The notes under the pieces were generated by a model. It was not told where the DNA came from and did not search any database. It was given only the letters and a program-made list of their open reading frames with translations. From positions 186,001-250,000 of the forward strand of contig NZ_CP161919.1 in NCBI RefSeq assembly GCF_040819555.1: 64,000 nucleotides of DNA, written 5' to 3'. This document shows, piece after piece, positions 33,408-42,545 of this stretch (the first letter of the stretch is position 1; every line of letters begins with the position of its first letter). Source of the stretch: Nitratireductor sp. GISD-1A_MAKvit. GTDB lineage: Bacteria > Pseudomonadota > Alphaproteobacteria > Rhizobiales > Rhizobiaceae. The position numbers were made by a program, and so were the translations under genes.

Positions 33408-34484
33408 TCATTCAACGCGCTTGCCCGTCTCCGCATCGAAGAGATGGGTCATGTTCTCTTGAACGGTGAGCGGCAGCGTGTCGCCGGGCGCCACCTTCGC
33501 GCTGCCGGGTAGCCGGGCAACCAGCTCGCCGCCGGCACCATTGGCGCCTGAAAGCGTGCCGTGGGCGAGCGTGTCGGCTCCGAGCGTCTCGACCGCCGTG
33601 ACGGAAAGATGAAGCGTTGCCTTTTTCTCCGAGGCAATCTGCAGATGCTCGGGCCGCACGCCGAAAAGGAGCGGACGGCCCGTCTCGGCCGGCTGGGCAT
33701 CGAGCGCAAGTTTTCCACCGCCCTCCAGCACGAAATCGGTTCCCGAAACGCTTCCCTTCAGAATGTTCATCGCCGGGGATCCGATGAAGCCTGCGACGAA
33801 GCGTGTTGCCGGGCGTTCATAGACAGCCATCGGCGTGTCGATCTGCTCGGCGATGCCGGCATTCATCACCACCAGCCGGTCGGCGAGCGTCATTGCCTCG
33901 ACCTGATCATGGGTCACGTAAAGCGCGGTGGTGTCGACGGAACGCTGCATCTGCTTGATCTCTAGCCGCATCTGCACACGCAGCTTGGCATCGAGGTTTG
34001 ACAGCGGTTCGTCGAACAGGAAGACGGCAGGGTTGCGCACGAGCGCGCGGCCCATGGCAACACGCTGTCGCTGCCCCCCGGAAAGCGCGCGCGGCTTGCG
34101 GTCGAGATAGGGTTCAAGCTGCAGCATGGCGGCCGCCTGGTCGACGCGCTGGCGGATTTCCTCCTTCGTCTTGCCGGCGATCTTCAGCCCGTAGGCCATG
34201 TTGTCGAAGACGGACATGTGCGGGTAGAGCGCATAATTCTGGAACACCATGGCGATGTCGCGCTCGCGCGGTTCCAGATCGTTGACCACCCGACCGCCGA
34301 TTTCCATCGTGCCGGCGGTGATGCGCTCAAGCCCGGCCACCATGCGCAAGAGCGTGGACTTCCCGCAGCCGGACGGGCCGACAATGACGATGAATTCGCC
34401 ATCGGCCACATCCAGGCTGACGCCATGAATGACCTCGGTCTTACCGTAGGATTTGCGAACGTCGCGTATGGAAATCGTCGCCAT
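33408..34484 (-). CDS. ugpC: sn-Glycerol-3-phosphate ABC importer ATPase
   Basis: A 358-aa ATPase with Walker [10 protein letters not shown], signature [19 protein letters not shown], Walker [16 protein letters not shown] and switch [13 protein letters not shown], plus a C-terminal TOBE domain ([11 protein letters not shown]). It is the last gene of the minus-strand cluster ugpB-ugpA-ugpE-ugpC, 16 bp after ugpE. By analogy with E. coli Ugp it powers uptake of glycerol-3-phosphate or its diesters. The name depends on the neighbours, as CUT1 ATPases are interchangeable. Confidence 0.88.
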   Translation of the reverse strand: MATISIRDVRKSYGKTEVIHGVSLDVADGEFIVIVGPSGCGKSTLLRMVAGLERITAGTMEIGGRVVNDLEPRERDIAMVFQNYALYPHMSVFDNMAYGLKIAGKTKEEIRQRVDQAAAMLQLEPYLDRKPRALSGGQRQRVAMGRALVRNPAVFLFDEPLSNLDAKLRVQMRLEIKQMQRSVDTTALYVTHDQVEAMTLADRLVVMNAGIAEQIDTPMAVYERPATRFVAGFIGSPAMNILKGSVSGTDFVLEGGGKLALDAQPAETGRPLLFGVRPEHLQIASEKKATLHLSVTAVETLGADTLAHGTLSGANGAGGELVARLPGSAKVAPGDTLPLTVQENMTHLFDAETGKRVE

Positions 34485-34500
34485 GCCGATTCCGGTCCTT

Positions 34501-35337
34501 CTATTTTTCTGTCTCGACGAGGCCCTTGACGAAAAGGCGCTGCATGAAGATCACCACCGCCACCGGCGGCAAAACGGCCAGTGTTGCGGCGGCCATGGTC
34601 ACGGGCCAGTTGCCGTAGTCGTCGGCGGTCGGCATCATCTGTTTCAGACCCATCACGATGGTGTTCATTTCCGGCTTGGTGGTGATCAGAAGCGGCCAGA
34701 GGAACTGGTTCCACCCGTAAATGAACAGGATCACGAAAAGGGCCGCGATGTTGGTCACCGAGAGCGGTAAGAGAATGTCCTTGAAGAAGCGCAGCGGCCC
34801 GGCACCATCAACCCGCGCAGCCTCCACAAGCTCGTCCGGCACGGTCATGAAAAACTGACGGAAGAGGAATGTGGCGGTCGCCGAGGCGATCAGCGGCAGG
34901 ATCAGGCCCGTGTAGGAATTGAGCATCCCGAGCGAAGCCACGACCTCATAGGTCGGCACGATGCGCACTTCCACCGGCAGCATCAGGGTCATGAAGATCG
35001 CCCAGAAGGCGAACATGCGAAACGGAAAGCGGAAATAGACAATCGCATAGGCCGACAGGATCGAAATGGCGATCTTGCCGATGGCGATCCCCATGGCCAT
35101 GACGAAGGAATTGAACAGCATGCGCCCCACCGGAGCGGTGATGCCGGAGGTGAGCGCTTCGCTGTAGTTGTCGAGGAAGTGCGGTCCCGGCACCAGCGGC
35201 ATGGGTGGGCGGATGATCTCGAAATGCGTCAGCGTCGAGCCAACGAAGGTGAGATAGATCGGGAAGCAGACTATGGCGATGCCGATGATCAGCATCGCGT
35301 GCATCAGGATTGTTCCTAAGCCCTGTTTTTCAACCAT
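34501..35337 (-). CDS. ugpE: sn-Glycerol-3-phosphate ABC importer permease
   Basis: A 278-aa six-helix permease. [26 protein letters not shown] and the EAA loop [23 protein letters not shown] match UgpE rather than a generic MalG. It follows ugpA by 13 bp and precedes ugpC by 16 bp in one transcription unit. Confidence 0.9.
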   Translation of the reverse strand: MVEKQGLGTILMHAMLIIGIAIVCFPIYLTFVGSTLTHFEIIRPPMPLVPGPHFLDNYSEALTSGITAPVGRMLFNSFVMAMGIAIGKIAISILSAYAIVYFRFPFRMFAFWAIFMTLMLPVEVRIVPTYEVVASLGMLNSYTGLILPLIASATATFLFRQFFMTVPDELVEAARVDGAGPLRFFKDILLPLSVTNIAALFVILFIYGWNQFLWPLLITTKPEMNTIVMGLKQMMPTADDYGNWPVTMAAATLAVLPPVAVVIFMQRLFVKGLVETEK

Positions 35338-35350
35338 GTTCCGCCCCCCT

Positions 35351-36232
35351 TCAATAGTGCACGCGCCGCTCGATGAAGCGGAACTGGATGACGGTCAGAA
35401 CGCCCACGACAACCATCAGGATGACGGACTGGGCGGCGGATGATCCGAGGTCCTGCCCGACGAAGCCGTCGGAATAGACCTTGTAGACGAGGATGGTGGT
35501 GGACTGGCCCGGCCCGCCCGCCGTCATGGTGTGGATGATGCCGAAGGTCTCGAAGAAGGCGTAGACGATGTTGACCACCAGGAGGAAGAAGGTGGTGGGC
35601 GACAATAGCGGGAAGATGATGGTGCGGAAACGATGCCATTTGCCCGCACCATCAATCGCCGCCGCCTCGATCAGGCTTTTGGGGATCGCCTGCAAACCGG
35701 CCAGGAAGAACAGGAAGTTGTAGCTGATCTGCTTCCACGCGGCCGCGAGAATGACCAGCGTCATCGCCTGACCGCCATTGAGAACGGGGTTCCAGTCGAC
35801 GCCCATGGCTTTCATGTAATAGGCGATCACGCCGATGGATGGCTGGAACATGAAGAGCCACATGACGCCGGCCACGGCAGGCGCCACGGCATAGGGCCAT
35901 ATGAGCAGCGTCTTGTAAGCCCCCGCTCCCTTGATGACCTGATCGGCCATCACGGCGAAAAGCAGCGCGACCGACATGGAAACCAGCGTCACGAAAAAGG
36001 TGAAGACGGCCGTGGTGACGAATGACTGGAGATAATACCGGTCGTTGAAAAGATACTCGAAATTGGAAAACCAGACGAAGCGCGCCCCAAGCCCGAACGG
36101 ATCGGGCAGAAGCAGCGACTGGTAAAGGGCCTGACCGGCTGGCCAGAAGAAAAAAACGATCGTCACTGCGAGCTGCGGTGCGAGCAGCAGATAGGGCAGC
36201 AATCGGTTGTCGAAGGTAACGCGCTTTTCCAT
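35351..36232 (-). CDS. ugpA: sn-Glycerol-3-phosphate ABC importer permease
   Basis: A 293-aa inner-membrane permease. The N-terminal [23 protein letters not shown], the central [21 protein letters not shown] and the EAA loop [25 protein letters not shown] are UgpA-like. It pairs with ugpE and is separated from ugpB by a stable hairpin. Confidence 0.9.
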   Translation of the reverse strand: MEKRVTFDNRLLPYLLLAPQLAVTIVFFFWPAGQALYQSLLLPDPFGLGARFVWFSNFEYLFNDRYYLQSFVTTAVFTFFVTLVSMSVALLFAVMADQVIKGAGAYKTLLIWPYAVAPAVAGVMWLFMFQPSIGVIAYYMKAMGVDWNPVLNGGQAMTLVILAAAWKQISYNFLFFLAGLQAIPKSLIEAAAIDGAGKWHRFRTIIFPLLSPTTFFLLVVNIVYAFFETFGIIHTMTAGGPGQSTTILVYKVYSDGFVGQDLGSSAAQSVILMVVVGVLTVIQFRFIERRVHY

Positions 36233-36248
36233 GGGCCGACCAGGTATG

Positions 36249-36279
36249 ACAGGGCCGGCAGATCATCCGCCGGCCCTGT
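36249..36279 (-). terminator. Intercistronic hairpin between ugpB and ugpA
   Basis: ACAGGGCCGGC (36249-36259) and GCCGGCCCTGT (36269-36279) make an 11-bp perfect stem with a 9-nt loop, without a T-run. It probably raises ugpB mRNA relative to the permease genes. Confidence 0.6.
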
Positions 36280-36292
36280 GGGTTTCAAAGAC

Positions 36293-37615
36293 TTATCGCG
36301 TCGACTGCTCGAAGCGGCGCAGCAGCTCGTTGCCGCGGCTCACGGCCTCGTCGAGCGCCGCTTTGGCGTCCTTCTGACCCTGCCAGACGGCTTCCAGCTC
36401 TTCATCGATGATGGCGCGGATCTGGTCGAAATTCCCGAGACGGATGCCCTTGGAGTTTTCCGTCGGAGCCTTGCCCGTCATCTGCAGAATGGCGATGTCG
36501 GTGCCAGGGTTTTCTTCGTAGAAACCCTGCTCCTTCGTCAGGTCATAGGCGGCGGTGGTGATCGGCAGATAACCGGTATCCTGGTGCCACTGGGCCTGCA
36601 CTTCGGCGCTGGAGAGATAGTTCAGGAATGCGGCAACACCGGCATACTCCTCCGCCTCATGGCCCGACATGACCCACAGCGAAGCACCGCCGATGATCGT
36701 GTTGTAGGGCGCACCTTCCGCATCCGGCCAGTAAGGCAGGTTTGTCACGGTGAAGGGGAAGTCGGTCTCGGCCTTCACACCGGCATAGCCGGCTGACGAT
36801 TCGGTGAACATGGCGCATTCGCCCGAGCGGAAGCGTGCACCGCCCTCGTTGCGACGGCCCGAATAGCTGAAGAGACCTTCCTTGGCCCATTCGCCCATCT
36901 TGTCGATGTGCTGCACCTGCAGATCGCCATTGAAGGCGAGTTCGGTGTTGGTGCCGGCAAAGCCGTTGGCTTCCGTGGCGAAGGGTACATTGTGGTAGGC
37001 GCTGAGATTCTCGAGGTGAATCCAGGACTGCCATGCCGTCGTCAGCGGGCACTCGGAACCGGCTTCCTTGAGCTTGACGAGCAGCTCCTCGACTTCCGGC
37101 CAGGTGGCAGGCTTCGCCTCGGGATCGAGACCGGCCTCCTCCAGTGCATTCTTGTTGATGTAAAGAACAGGTGTGGAGGAGTTGTACGGCAGCGACAGCA
37201 TTTCGCCGTCCGTGTTGGTGTAATAACCCGCCACCGGTGCAAGATAGGCGTTCGGGTCAAACTCGGCCTCAGCCTCGGCCATCACTTCATAGACGGGCTT
37301 GATCGCGCCCTTGGCAGCCATCATCGTGGCGGTGCCGACCTCGAACACCTGCAGAATGTGCGGCTGCTCGCCGGCACGGAAGGCGGCGATGCCCGCATTC
37401 AGGGCTTCCGAGTAGTTGCCCTTCAGGGTTGCAACAACCTCATAGTCTTCCTGGCTGGCATTGAAGTCGGAGACCTGCTTTTCCAGAAGTTCACCGAGAC
37501 GACCGGTGAAGGCATGCCAGAACTGGACCTGGGTTTGCGCCTGAGCGACGCCGACCATTGCCGGAAGTGCCATGGATAACGCCGTGGCCGCGGATAGCAT
37601 TGCGCGAAATTTCAT
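36293..37615 (-). CDS. ugpB: sn-Glycerol-3-phosphate-binding periplasmic protein
   Basis: A 440-aa periplasmic binding protein. It starts with a signal peptide (MKFRAMLSAATALSMALPAM, then VGVAQAQ), followed by VQFWHAFTGRLGELLEKQVSDFNASQ, the segment most diagnostic of UgpB. FRAGEQPHILQVFEVGTATM and SLPYNSSTPVLYINKNALEEAGLDP are also characteristic. It is the first gene of the ugp operon and has its own upstream region with a possible Pho-box. The role is scavenging phospholipid-derived glycerol-3-phosphate as phosphorus or carbon source. Confidence 0.92.
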   Translation of the reverse strand: MKFRAMLSAATALSMALPAMVGVAQAQTQVQFWHAFTGRLGELLEKQVSDFNASQEDYEVVATLKGNYSEALNAGIAAFRAGEQPHILQVFEVGTATMMAAKGAIKPVYEVMAEAEAEFDPNAYLAPVAGYYTNTDGEMLSLPYNSSTPVLYINKNALEEAGLDPEAKPATWPEVEELLVKLKEAGSECPLTTAWQSWIHLENLSAYHNVPFATEANGFAGTNTELAFNGDLQVQHIDKMGEWAKEGLFSYSGRRNEGGARFRSGECAMFTESSAGYAGVKAETDFPFTVTNLPYWPDAEGAPYNTIIGGASLWVMSGHEAEEYAGVAAFLNYLSSAEVQAQWHQDTGYLPITTAAYDLTKEQGFYEENPGTDIAILQMTGKAPTENSKGIRLGNFDQIRAIIDEELEAVWQGQKDAKAALDEAVSRGNELLRRFEQSTR

Positions 37616-37673
37616 TTTTCATCTCCCTTTAGCGTCCTGCGCCGGATTGTGCCGGTCTCTCTTGATCGCCTAT

Positions 37674-37691
37674 TGTTACGGCTGGATGACA
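37674..37691 (-). promoter_or_regulatory. Possible PhoB box upstream of ugpB
   Basis: On the minus strand TGTCATCCAGCCGTAACA lies about 60 bases before the ugpB start. The first half TGTCAT matches a Pho-box repeat and the second half is weak. The ugp operon is a classic PhoB target, which is the main reason to suspect it. Confidence 0.35.
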
Positions 37692-37833
37692 CCATCTGCG
37701 GAATGCATTGTCCATACCTTTTGCGATATAGAAACTTCATGCCGGGCGGGGGGATGTGCTCATGCGCTTGGCCATGTGTTCATGCATCCTATACAAGAAG
37801 CAGAATCGAATCGGATTCGGACTTGAGGACAAG

Positions 37834-38472
37834 ATGGCAATCCTGGCGCGGCTGGCAGCTGGCGGAATAACGCTGTTCGCACGCTTCATTACCGCTGTGC
37901 GGGCTGTGTGGGATGGCATCGAGCCCGTTCCCCGGCAACGCGTTTACTTCGCCAACCATGTCAGCCATGGCGATTTCATTCTCCTGTGGACGGTTCTACC
38001 CGCCAACATGCGCCGGCAGACCCGACCGGTCGCCGGAGCGGACTATTGGCTCAAATCGCCTATCCGCCGGTTCATCGGCCGGGATGTGTTCAATGCGGTG
38101 CTGATCGATCGCGACCGCAGGACACGGGCCGACGATCCGATCAGGCAGATGGCGGATGCACTGGATGGCGGCGCTTCGCTCATCATCTTTCCCGAAGGTA
38201 CACGCAATGAAACGGACAACCCTCTCCTGCCCTTCAAGAGCGGGATCTTCCACCTGGCCAAGGCGCGACCGGAGATCGATCTTGTGCCCGTCTGGATCGA
38301 CAATCTGAACCGGGTGATGCCAAAGGGTGAGTTCGTGCCGGTTCCGCTGATCTGCACGGTGACCTTTGGCGCACCGCTACGTTTGGATGCAGGAGAAAAG
38401 AAAGACGCATTTCTCGCGCGGGCGCGCGCCGCGCTCTTATCCATCTCCGGAACTGAAGAAGGCAGCGCGTGA
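37834..38472 (+). CDS. 1-Acyl-sn-glycerol-3-phosphate acyltransferase (PlsC family)
   Basis: A 212-aa membrane-associated acyltransferase that makes phosphatidic acid from lysophosphatidic acid. The catalytic NHxxxxD motif is NHVSHGDF and the glycerol-phosphate-binding motif is FPEGTR. The ATG at 37834 is preferred because TTGAGGACAAG precedes it and MAILARLAAGGITLF starts the conserved region; an ATG further upstream lacks support. It overlaps the cdsA-like gene by 1 bp (TGATG) and starts a three-gene phospholipid operon. Confidence 0.9.
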   Translation: MAILARLAAGGITLFARFITAVRAVWDGIEPVPRQRVYFANHVSHGDFILLWTVLPANMRRQTRPVAGADYWLKSPIRRFIGRDVFNAVLIDRDRRTRADDPIRQMADALDGGASLIIFPEGTRNETDNPLLPFKSGIFHLAKARPEIDLVPVWIDNLNRVMPKGEFVPVPLICTVTFGAPLRLDAGEKKDAFLARARAALLSISGTEEGSA

Positions 38473-39422
38473 TGACCGGGCACCAGATCGACCTTCTGAA
38501 GCTGCTTGGCGGACTGGCCGCCGTGCTTCTGCTTGCCTCCCTCGTGGGACAGTTTCTCAAACGCAGGCTTTCGCCCGATGGCTCCAATGCGGTCATCGAG
38601 AATCTGAACGACCGGGTGAATGCCTGGTGGGTGATGATCGTTCTCATGGGCGGAGCGCTGCTTTTCGGCCGGCTCGGTGCCATTCTGCTTTTCGCATTTG
38701 CGTCCTTCGCCGCCCTGCGCGAGTTCGTGACGCTGACAGACACACGGCGCGGCGATCACTGGGCACTGGCCTGCGCATTTTTTCTCGTGCTGCCGGTTCA
38801 GTACTACCTCGTCTATATCGACTGGTACGGGCTCTATTCGATCCTTGTACCGGTTTATGCATTTCTCCTCATGCCGATCGTCTCGGCCCTGCGCGGTGAC
38901 ACGGACCATTTCCTTGTGCGGGTGGCGGAAGTGCAGTGGGCGCTGATGATCTGCGTCTTCTGCGTCTCCCATGTGCCGGCACTGCTGACGTTGCAGATCC
39001 CCGGCTATGAGGGGCGCAACCTGCTTCTGATCGCGTTCCTGGTGGTGGTGGTGCAGTCGAGCGACGTGCTGCAATATGTCTGGGGGAAATTGCTAGGGCG
39101 CACGAAGATCGCGCCAAAACTCTCTCCTTCCAAAACGGTTGAAGGCTTTATCGGCGGCGCACTAAGCGCCACGCTGGTTGGTGCTGCCCTGTTCTGGATG
39201 ACACCCTTCACGCCTGTTCAGGCGGGGCTCCTGTCCTTCGTCATCGTGCTCATGGGCTTTTTCGGCGGGCTCGTCATGTCGGCCATCAAGCGCGACCGTG
39301 GCGTGAAGGACTGGGGGCATCTGATCGCCGGGCATGGCGGCTTCATCGACCGGCTGGATTCGGTGATCTTCTCCGCCCCCATCTTCTTTCATCTCGTGCG
39401 CTACTGGTGGTCTCTCACATGA
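38472..39422 (+). CDS. cdsA: Phosphatidate cytidylyltransferase
   Basis: A 316-aa multi-spanning membrane enzyme converting phosphatidic acid and CTP to CDP-diacylglycerol. The C-terminal signature appears as IAPKLSPSKTVEGFIGG and KRDRGVKDWGHLIAGHGGFIDRLDS, with the conserved acidic residues. About eight hydrophobic segments are seen. A GTG at 38469 is an alternative start, but ATG 38472 overlaps the plsC stop neatly. The stop overlaps the next start (ATGA). A second, housekeeping cdsA elsewhere in the genome is likely. Confidence 0.9.
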   Translation: MTGHQIDLLKLLGGLAAVLLLASLVGQFLKRRLSPDGSNAVIENLNDRVNAWWVMIVLMGGALLFGRLGAILLFAFASFAALREFVTLTDTRRGDHWALACAFFLVLPVQYYLVYIDWYGLYSILVPVYAFLLMPIVSALRGDTDHFLVRVAEVQWALMICVFCVSHVPALLTLQIPGYEGRNLLLIAFLVVVVQSSDVLQYVWGKLLGRTKIAPKLSPSKTVEGFIGGALSATLVGAALFWMTPFTPVQAGLLSFVIVLMGFFGGLVMSAIKRDRGVKDWGHLIAGHGGFIDRLDSVIFSAPIFFHLVRYWWSLT

Positions 39423-40063
39423 ACAAGACCGAAAACCGCCGCCCTCTCGCCAGTCGCGACACGGGCTGGGCGAAGGCCGTGGCCCGCAGGCTTGCCGCCA
39501 CCTCCATCACACCCAACCAGATTTCCATGGCCAGCATGGGCTTTGCAGCACTTGCCGGGCTGGCTTTCTGGCAGTCCGGTGAGGCGCATGGCGGCGCACG
39601 CCTTGCGCTTCTTGTGCTTGCCGGTCTTTTTGTCCAATGCCGCCTTCTCTGCAATCTGTTCGACGGCATGGTCGCCGTGGAGGCAGGCAAGGCATCGCCG
39701 GACGGCCCTTTCTGGAACGAGTTCCCGGACCGGGTTGCCGATATCGTGATCCTCATCGGTGTGGGCTATGGCGTCGGTCTGCCAGCTCTCGGCTGGGCGA
39801 CGGCCGGCTTTGCCGTTCTCACCGCCTATGTGCGCGAGCTTGGTCGCGCCTGCGGCCAGGAGACGGATTTTTCGGGGCCCATGGCCAAGCCGCATCGCAT
39901 GGCTGCGATCACCCTTGCCGCCGCGCTCTCACTCTTCGAACCGCTGTGGCACGGGCGTGGCGAGGTGTTGACGGTGGCACTCTGGATCGTCGCCATCGGC
40001 GCAGCCCTGACGGCAATGCGCCGCTCCATGCGGCTGGTGAAGGCGCTGCGCGGTTCGGCCTAG
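39419..40063 (+). CDS. CDP-alcohol phosphatidyltransferase family protein
   Basis: A 214-aa membrane protein expected to attach an alcohol to the phosphatidyl group of CDP-diacylglycerol. The motif region reads NLFDGMVAVEAG then GPFWNEFPDRVAD. Compared with the canonical D-x2-DG-x2-AR-x8-G-x3-D-x3-D, the first Asp is Asn, the Arg is Val and the third Asp is Asn, while other acidic residues are kept. This is probably a distinct subfamily, so the head group cannot be named. It is translationally coupled to cdsA. Confidence 0.8.
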   Translation: MNKTENRRPLASRDTGWAKAVARRLAATSITPNQISMASMGFAALAGLAFWQSGEAHGGARLALLVLAGLFVQCRLLCNLFDGMVAVEAGKASPDGPFWNEFPDRVADIVILIGVGYGVGLPALGWATAGFAVLTAYVRELGRACGQETDFSGPMAKPHRMAAITLAAALSLFEPLWHGRGEVLTVALWIVAIGAALTAMRRSMRLVKALRGSA

Positions 40064-40070
40064 TTGCTCG

Positions 40071-40638
40071 TCAGGCAAGACCCGGCAACACGGCTTTCAC
40101 ACCTGCGACGATCATCTCCACGGCGATGGCGAGCAGGATCATGCCCATGAGCCGCGAGGTGATCACGCTCATGGTTTCGCTCAACACGCGTCCGATGAAT
40201 GATGCAAAGAAAAACACGACGAAAAGAACCGCCAGAATAATGGCAACAACAGCGCCCACAGCCAGTGTTGCCTCCAACCCGCCGGCATGTCCCGCATAGA
40301 TGATCAGCGTTGCGATGGTGCCGGGACCAACGATCATCGGAAAGGCGATCGGATAGAAGGCGAGCCCCGAAAGATCGCCCATGTGATCCTGCTCGCTCTC
40401 GGTTCCGTGGTGGGAAGAAAAACCGCTCCCATTCAGCATCGACCAGGCGATGTGCGCCAGAACGATGCCGCCGGCGACGCGAAACTCATCCACCGTAATG
40501 CCGAAGAACCCGATGATCGCCTGTCCGGCAAACAGGATGACCGCGCACATGATGGCCGAGAAAATCGCAATTCTGAATGCGAGAAAGCGCTGCTGCTGAA
40601 CCGTGAAACCTGCCGTCAGCGCCAGAAAGATCGGCAGG
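40071..40638 (-). pseudogene. marC-like (UPF0056) membrane protein gene, 5' end lost at a transposon boundary
   Basis: About 189 codons of a MarC-family inner-membrane protein remain: LPIFLALTAGFTVQQQRFLAF, then hydrophobic helices (MCAVILFAGQAIIGFFGI, FPMIVGPGTIATLIIYAG) to the normal C-terminus. Family members are about 200-215 aa, so some 25 N-terminal residues are missing. Homology stops exactly at the left end of the Tn3-like cassette. The fragment contains internal ATGs, for example at 40550, but lacks the first membrane helix and is probably non-functional. Confidence 0.75.
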
Positions 40639-40639
40639 T

Positions 40640-40677
40640 GGGGGCGGCTCCGGGAAAGTGCAAAATTTTACGCTAAG
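40640..40677 (+). repeat. Left 38-bp Tn3-like terminal inverted repeat
   Basis: It starts GGGGGCGGCTCCGGGAAAGT and ends TTTTACGCTAAG. The stop codon of the kinase gene (40673-40675) lies inside it. The final TACGCTAAG is the most conserved part of Tn3-family ends. Confidence 0.8.
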
Positions 40678-41359
40678 TCGAGAACGAGTTTTCCATAGTC
40701 TCCAGGGTTGCCTTTTCCCACACTTCCGCAACGGTGTCGTCTAGAGCGTTGCAGGCGTCAACCTTGATGGTATTTGCGGATAGCCTCATTTCCCGCTCAA
40801 GGATGGCACTGACTTGCCCCTGATAGTCAATAAAGGACGTTCGGACGTCTTGCAGTACAAAGCCGTTAAAGGCTCCACTTTCAGATCGTTTCAGCATTTT
40901 CTTCCTCTGAAACGCAATTGCCGGGTCAATATCGAGCAGAACGTTGATGTCGGGCTGCCGGATCGGCCGGTAGGCGGCTCTTAGATAGTCGATATCGGCA
41001 TTCTCTTTCAGCGCAAATCGAGCCAGATATTTGTAGTAATAGCCATCACATAGAATGATATCGGCGCGGCTGTTGCGGATTTCCTCTGAAATCGCATGAT
41101 ACCAACAGCAGATCAGATGATACCAGTGATTGTCTCCCAAGCTCTCGATCGGGTCGTCATCGGAGTAATCCCAAAGGACACCCTTAATGGCGGACAGATG
41201 ATGCTGCTTATACGGTGTCAGCCCATAAAGGTTGCGTTTTTCAAGCAGCTTGATCGACTGGTTCTCTGCCAAGCCCTTCTGATGGAGCGCCGCTGCCAGG
41301 GTGGATTTTCCTGCCCCGTCGATACCCTCGATATTCACGAATACGGGTTGTTTGTGCAT
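40673..41359 (-). CDS. Thymidylate-kinase-like P-loop kinase
   Basis: A 228-aa nucleoside-monophosphate-kinase-fold protein. Walker A is GIDGAGKST near residue 12. The position of the TMK DRY motif reads CDGYYYKYLAR, so the Arg is replaced and the substrate is probably not plain dTMP. A lid-like region follows (IAFQRKKMLKRSESGAF). The ATG at 41359 gives the usual FVNIEGIDGAGKST N-terminus and lies 4 bp after the radical SAM stop; upstream in-frame ATGs overlap that gene. It is the last gene of the cassette operon, ending inside the left terminal repeat. I infer phosphorylation of a nucleotide-like or peptide-bound intermediate. Confidence 0.8.
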   Translation of the reverse strand: MHKQPVFVNIEGIDGAGKSTLAAALHQKGLAENQSIKLLEKRNLYGLTPYKQHHLSAIKGVLWDYSDDDPIESLGDNHWYHLICCWYHAISEEIRNSRADIILCDGYYYKYLARFALKENADIDYLRAAYRPIRQPDINVLLDIDPAIAFQRKKMLKRSESGAFNGFVLQDVRTSFIDYQGQVSAILEREMRLSANTIKVDACNALDDTVAEVWEKATLETMENSFST

Positions 41360-41363
41360 AGTC

Positions 41364-42545
41364 TTACACGACCTCTGTCGTACGCTTTTCGTATTTTGCG
41401 GCTTCATAGGCTTCTGTATCGATTGCATTGCGACCGGAGTTGGGAAGGAACGGTGTGGCCCCCGGCACCCGATGATACACTTTCGTCAGTTCCTCCAGTG
41501 CCGCGCGGATGAAATCCTGCGTGGGACGCACTAGATTCTCAAGCGTCGTACCGGGGTCCGGATGAAAAATGTTGACCGCCGGAATGACGCCCATGGCGCC
41601 ATAATATTCAAAGCCTCGTGACAGACTGTCGATGCTTTCGAAGCCCGCTATCAGTCCCGCATGTACCTTACCCACGCCCAGCGCATCGATCGCCCGGAGG
41701 AAGGACCGCTCATAGCCGGCACGGCCAAAATCTTCGGCCTTTCCCTGGCAGATCAGGTGCATCAGCGCCTCATCATAGATTTCTGGATCGAACACGATTT
41801 TGTCGATAAGGCCCTTGGCTTCATCGATCAGACAGGTTGTAACCGGCGGCATGGTGATCAGGTGAATGGTCAGGCCCAGCCGGTCGCATGTTTCGCGTAT
41901 CTCTTCGACAATGCGGATGTGATTGAGAAACCCATTGTCATGATTTTTCAGGTTGCCGCCGTTCAGCATCACCTTGTTGAAGGTGCCAGGATCCAGTTCT
42001 GCGATACGTTCGATTGCCTCACGCACATCCTGCGGCTTGATGAAGTGAGAAATGTCCTTCTTGAGCGTCTTCCTTGTATCCTTCAACGAACAGAAGTGGC
42101 ACTCGGTGCCCGCTGCGAAATAATAACATACCCCTGGAGTGAAGAATCCCAGCGTGGACCGGCCATAGACGGTCGCATAATGCTGAACCGGCTGGCCGTT
42201 CGACATACTGGCGTTGTAAAAACGGGGTGTTTCCGTAAAACTGACCTCATATTCGCCGCCCTCTTCGGTCACGGCAAGATACCGGTTCCCCTCGCAGACC
42301 AGCCTGACCTGGCCTCGCGCGCTGTAATTGACCGCGATGGCAAACGGGCCGACGGAAAATTCCGGGGGCACTTTCTGTGATTTGAGATCGGCAGGCAGCC
42401 GGTCGCTGTTGCCATAGGCACGCCGCTTGCCGATGGCGTTGCTGTTGGAGGCATACTGCTTCAGGAAGGGCGCATCATAATACACCCCATCGGCCAAGCT
42501 TTGAATTTTCAGGTCGATAGCGTCATGGATTCCAGCTGTACTCAT
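41364..42545 (-). CDS. Radical SAM enzyme with unusual CX8CX2C motif
   Basis: A 393-aa protein with a radical SAM TIM-barrel. The cluster motif is CYYFAAGTECHFC: Cys140, Cys149 and Cys152, a CX8CX2C spacing instead of CX3CX2C. A SAM-binding-like GG occurs in KVMLNGGNLKNHDNGF. The long N-terminal segment (residues 1-130) is not SPASM-like and I do not recognise it. No C-terminal SPASM or B12 domain is visible. It overlaps the phosphatase gene by 23 bp and so is co-translated with the pathway. It is the best candidate for the key C-C, C-S or epimerising modification of the peptide or of a nucleotide partner. Confidence 0.8.
   Translation of the reverse strand: MSTAGIHDAIDLKIQSLADGVYYDAPFLKQYASNSNAIGKRRAYGNSDRLPADLKSQKVPPEFSVGPFAIAVNYSARGQVRLVCEGNRYLAVTEEGGEYEVSFTETPRFYNASMSNGQPVQHYATVYGRSTLGFFTPGVCYYFAAGTECHFCSLKDTRKTLKKDISHFIKPQDVREAIERIAELDPGTFNKVMLNGGNLKNHDNGFLNHIRIVEEIRETCDRLGLTIHLITMPPVTTCLIDEAKGLIDKIVFDPEIYDEALMHLICQGKAEDFGRAGYERSFLRAIDALGVGKVHAGLIAGFESIDSLSRGFEYYGAMGVIPAVNIFHPDPGTTLENLVRPTQDFIRAALEELTKVYHRVPGATPFLPNSGRNAIDTEAYEAAKYEKRTTEVV

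Noticed and set aside
40673..41359. Housekeeping thymidylate kinase (tmk)
   Set aside because: The DRY motif is changed, the gene lies inside the cassette operon and its stop is in the terminal repeat.
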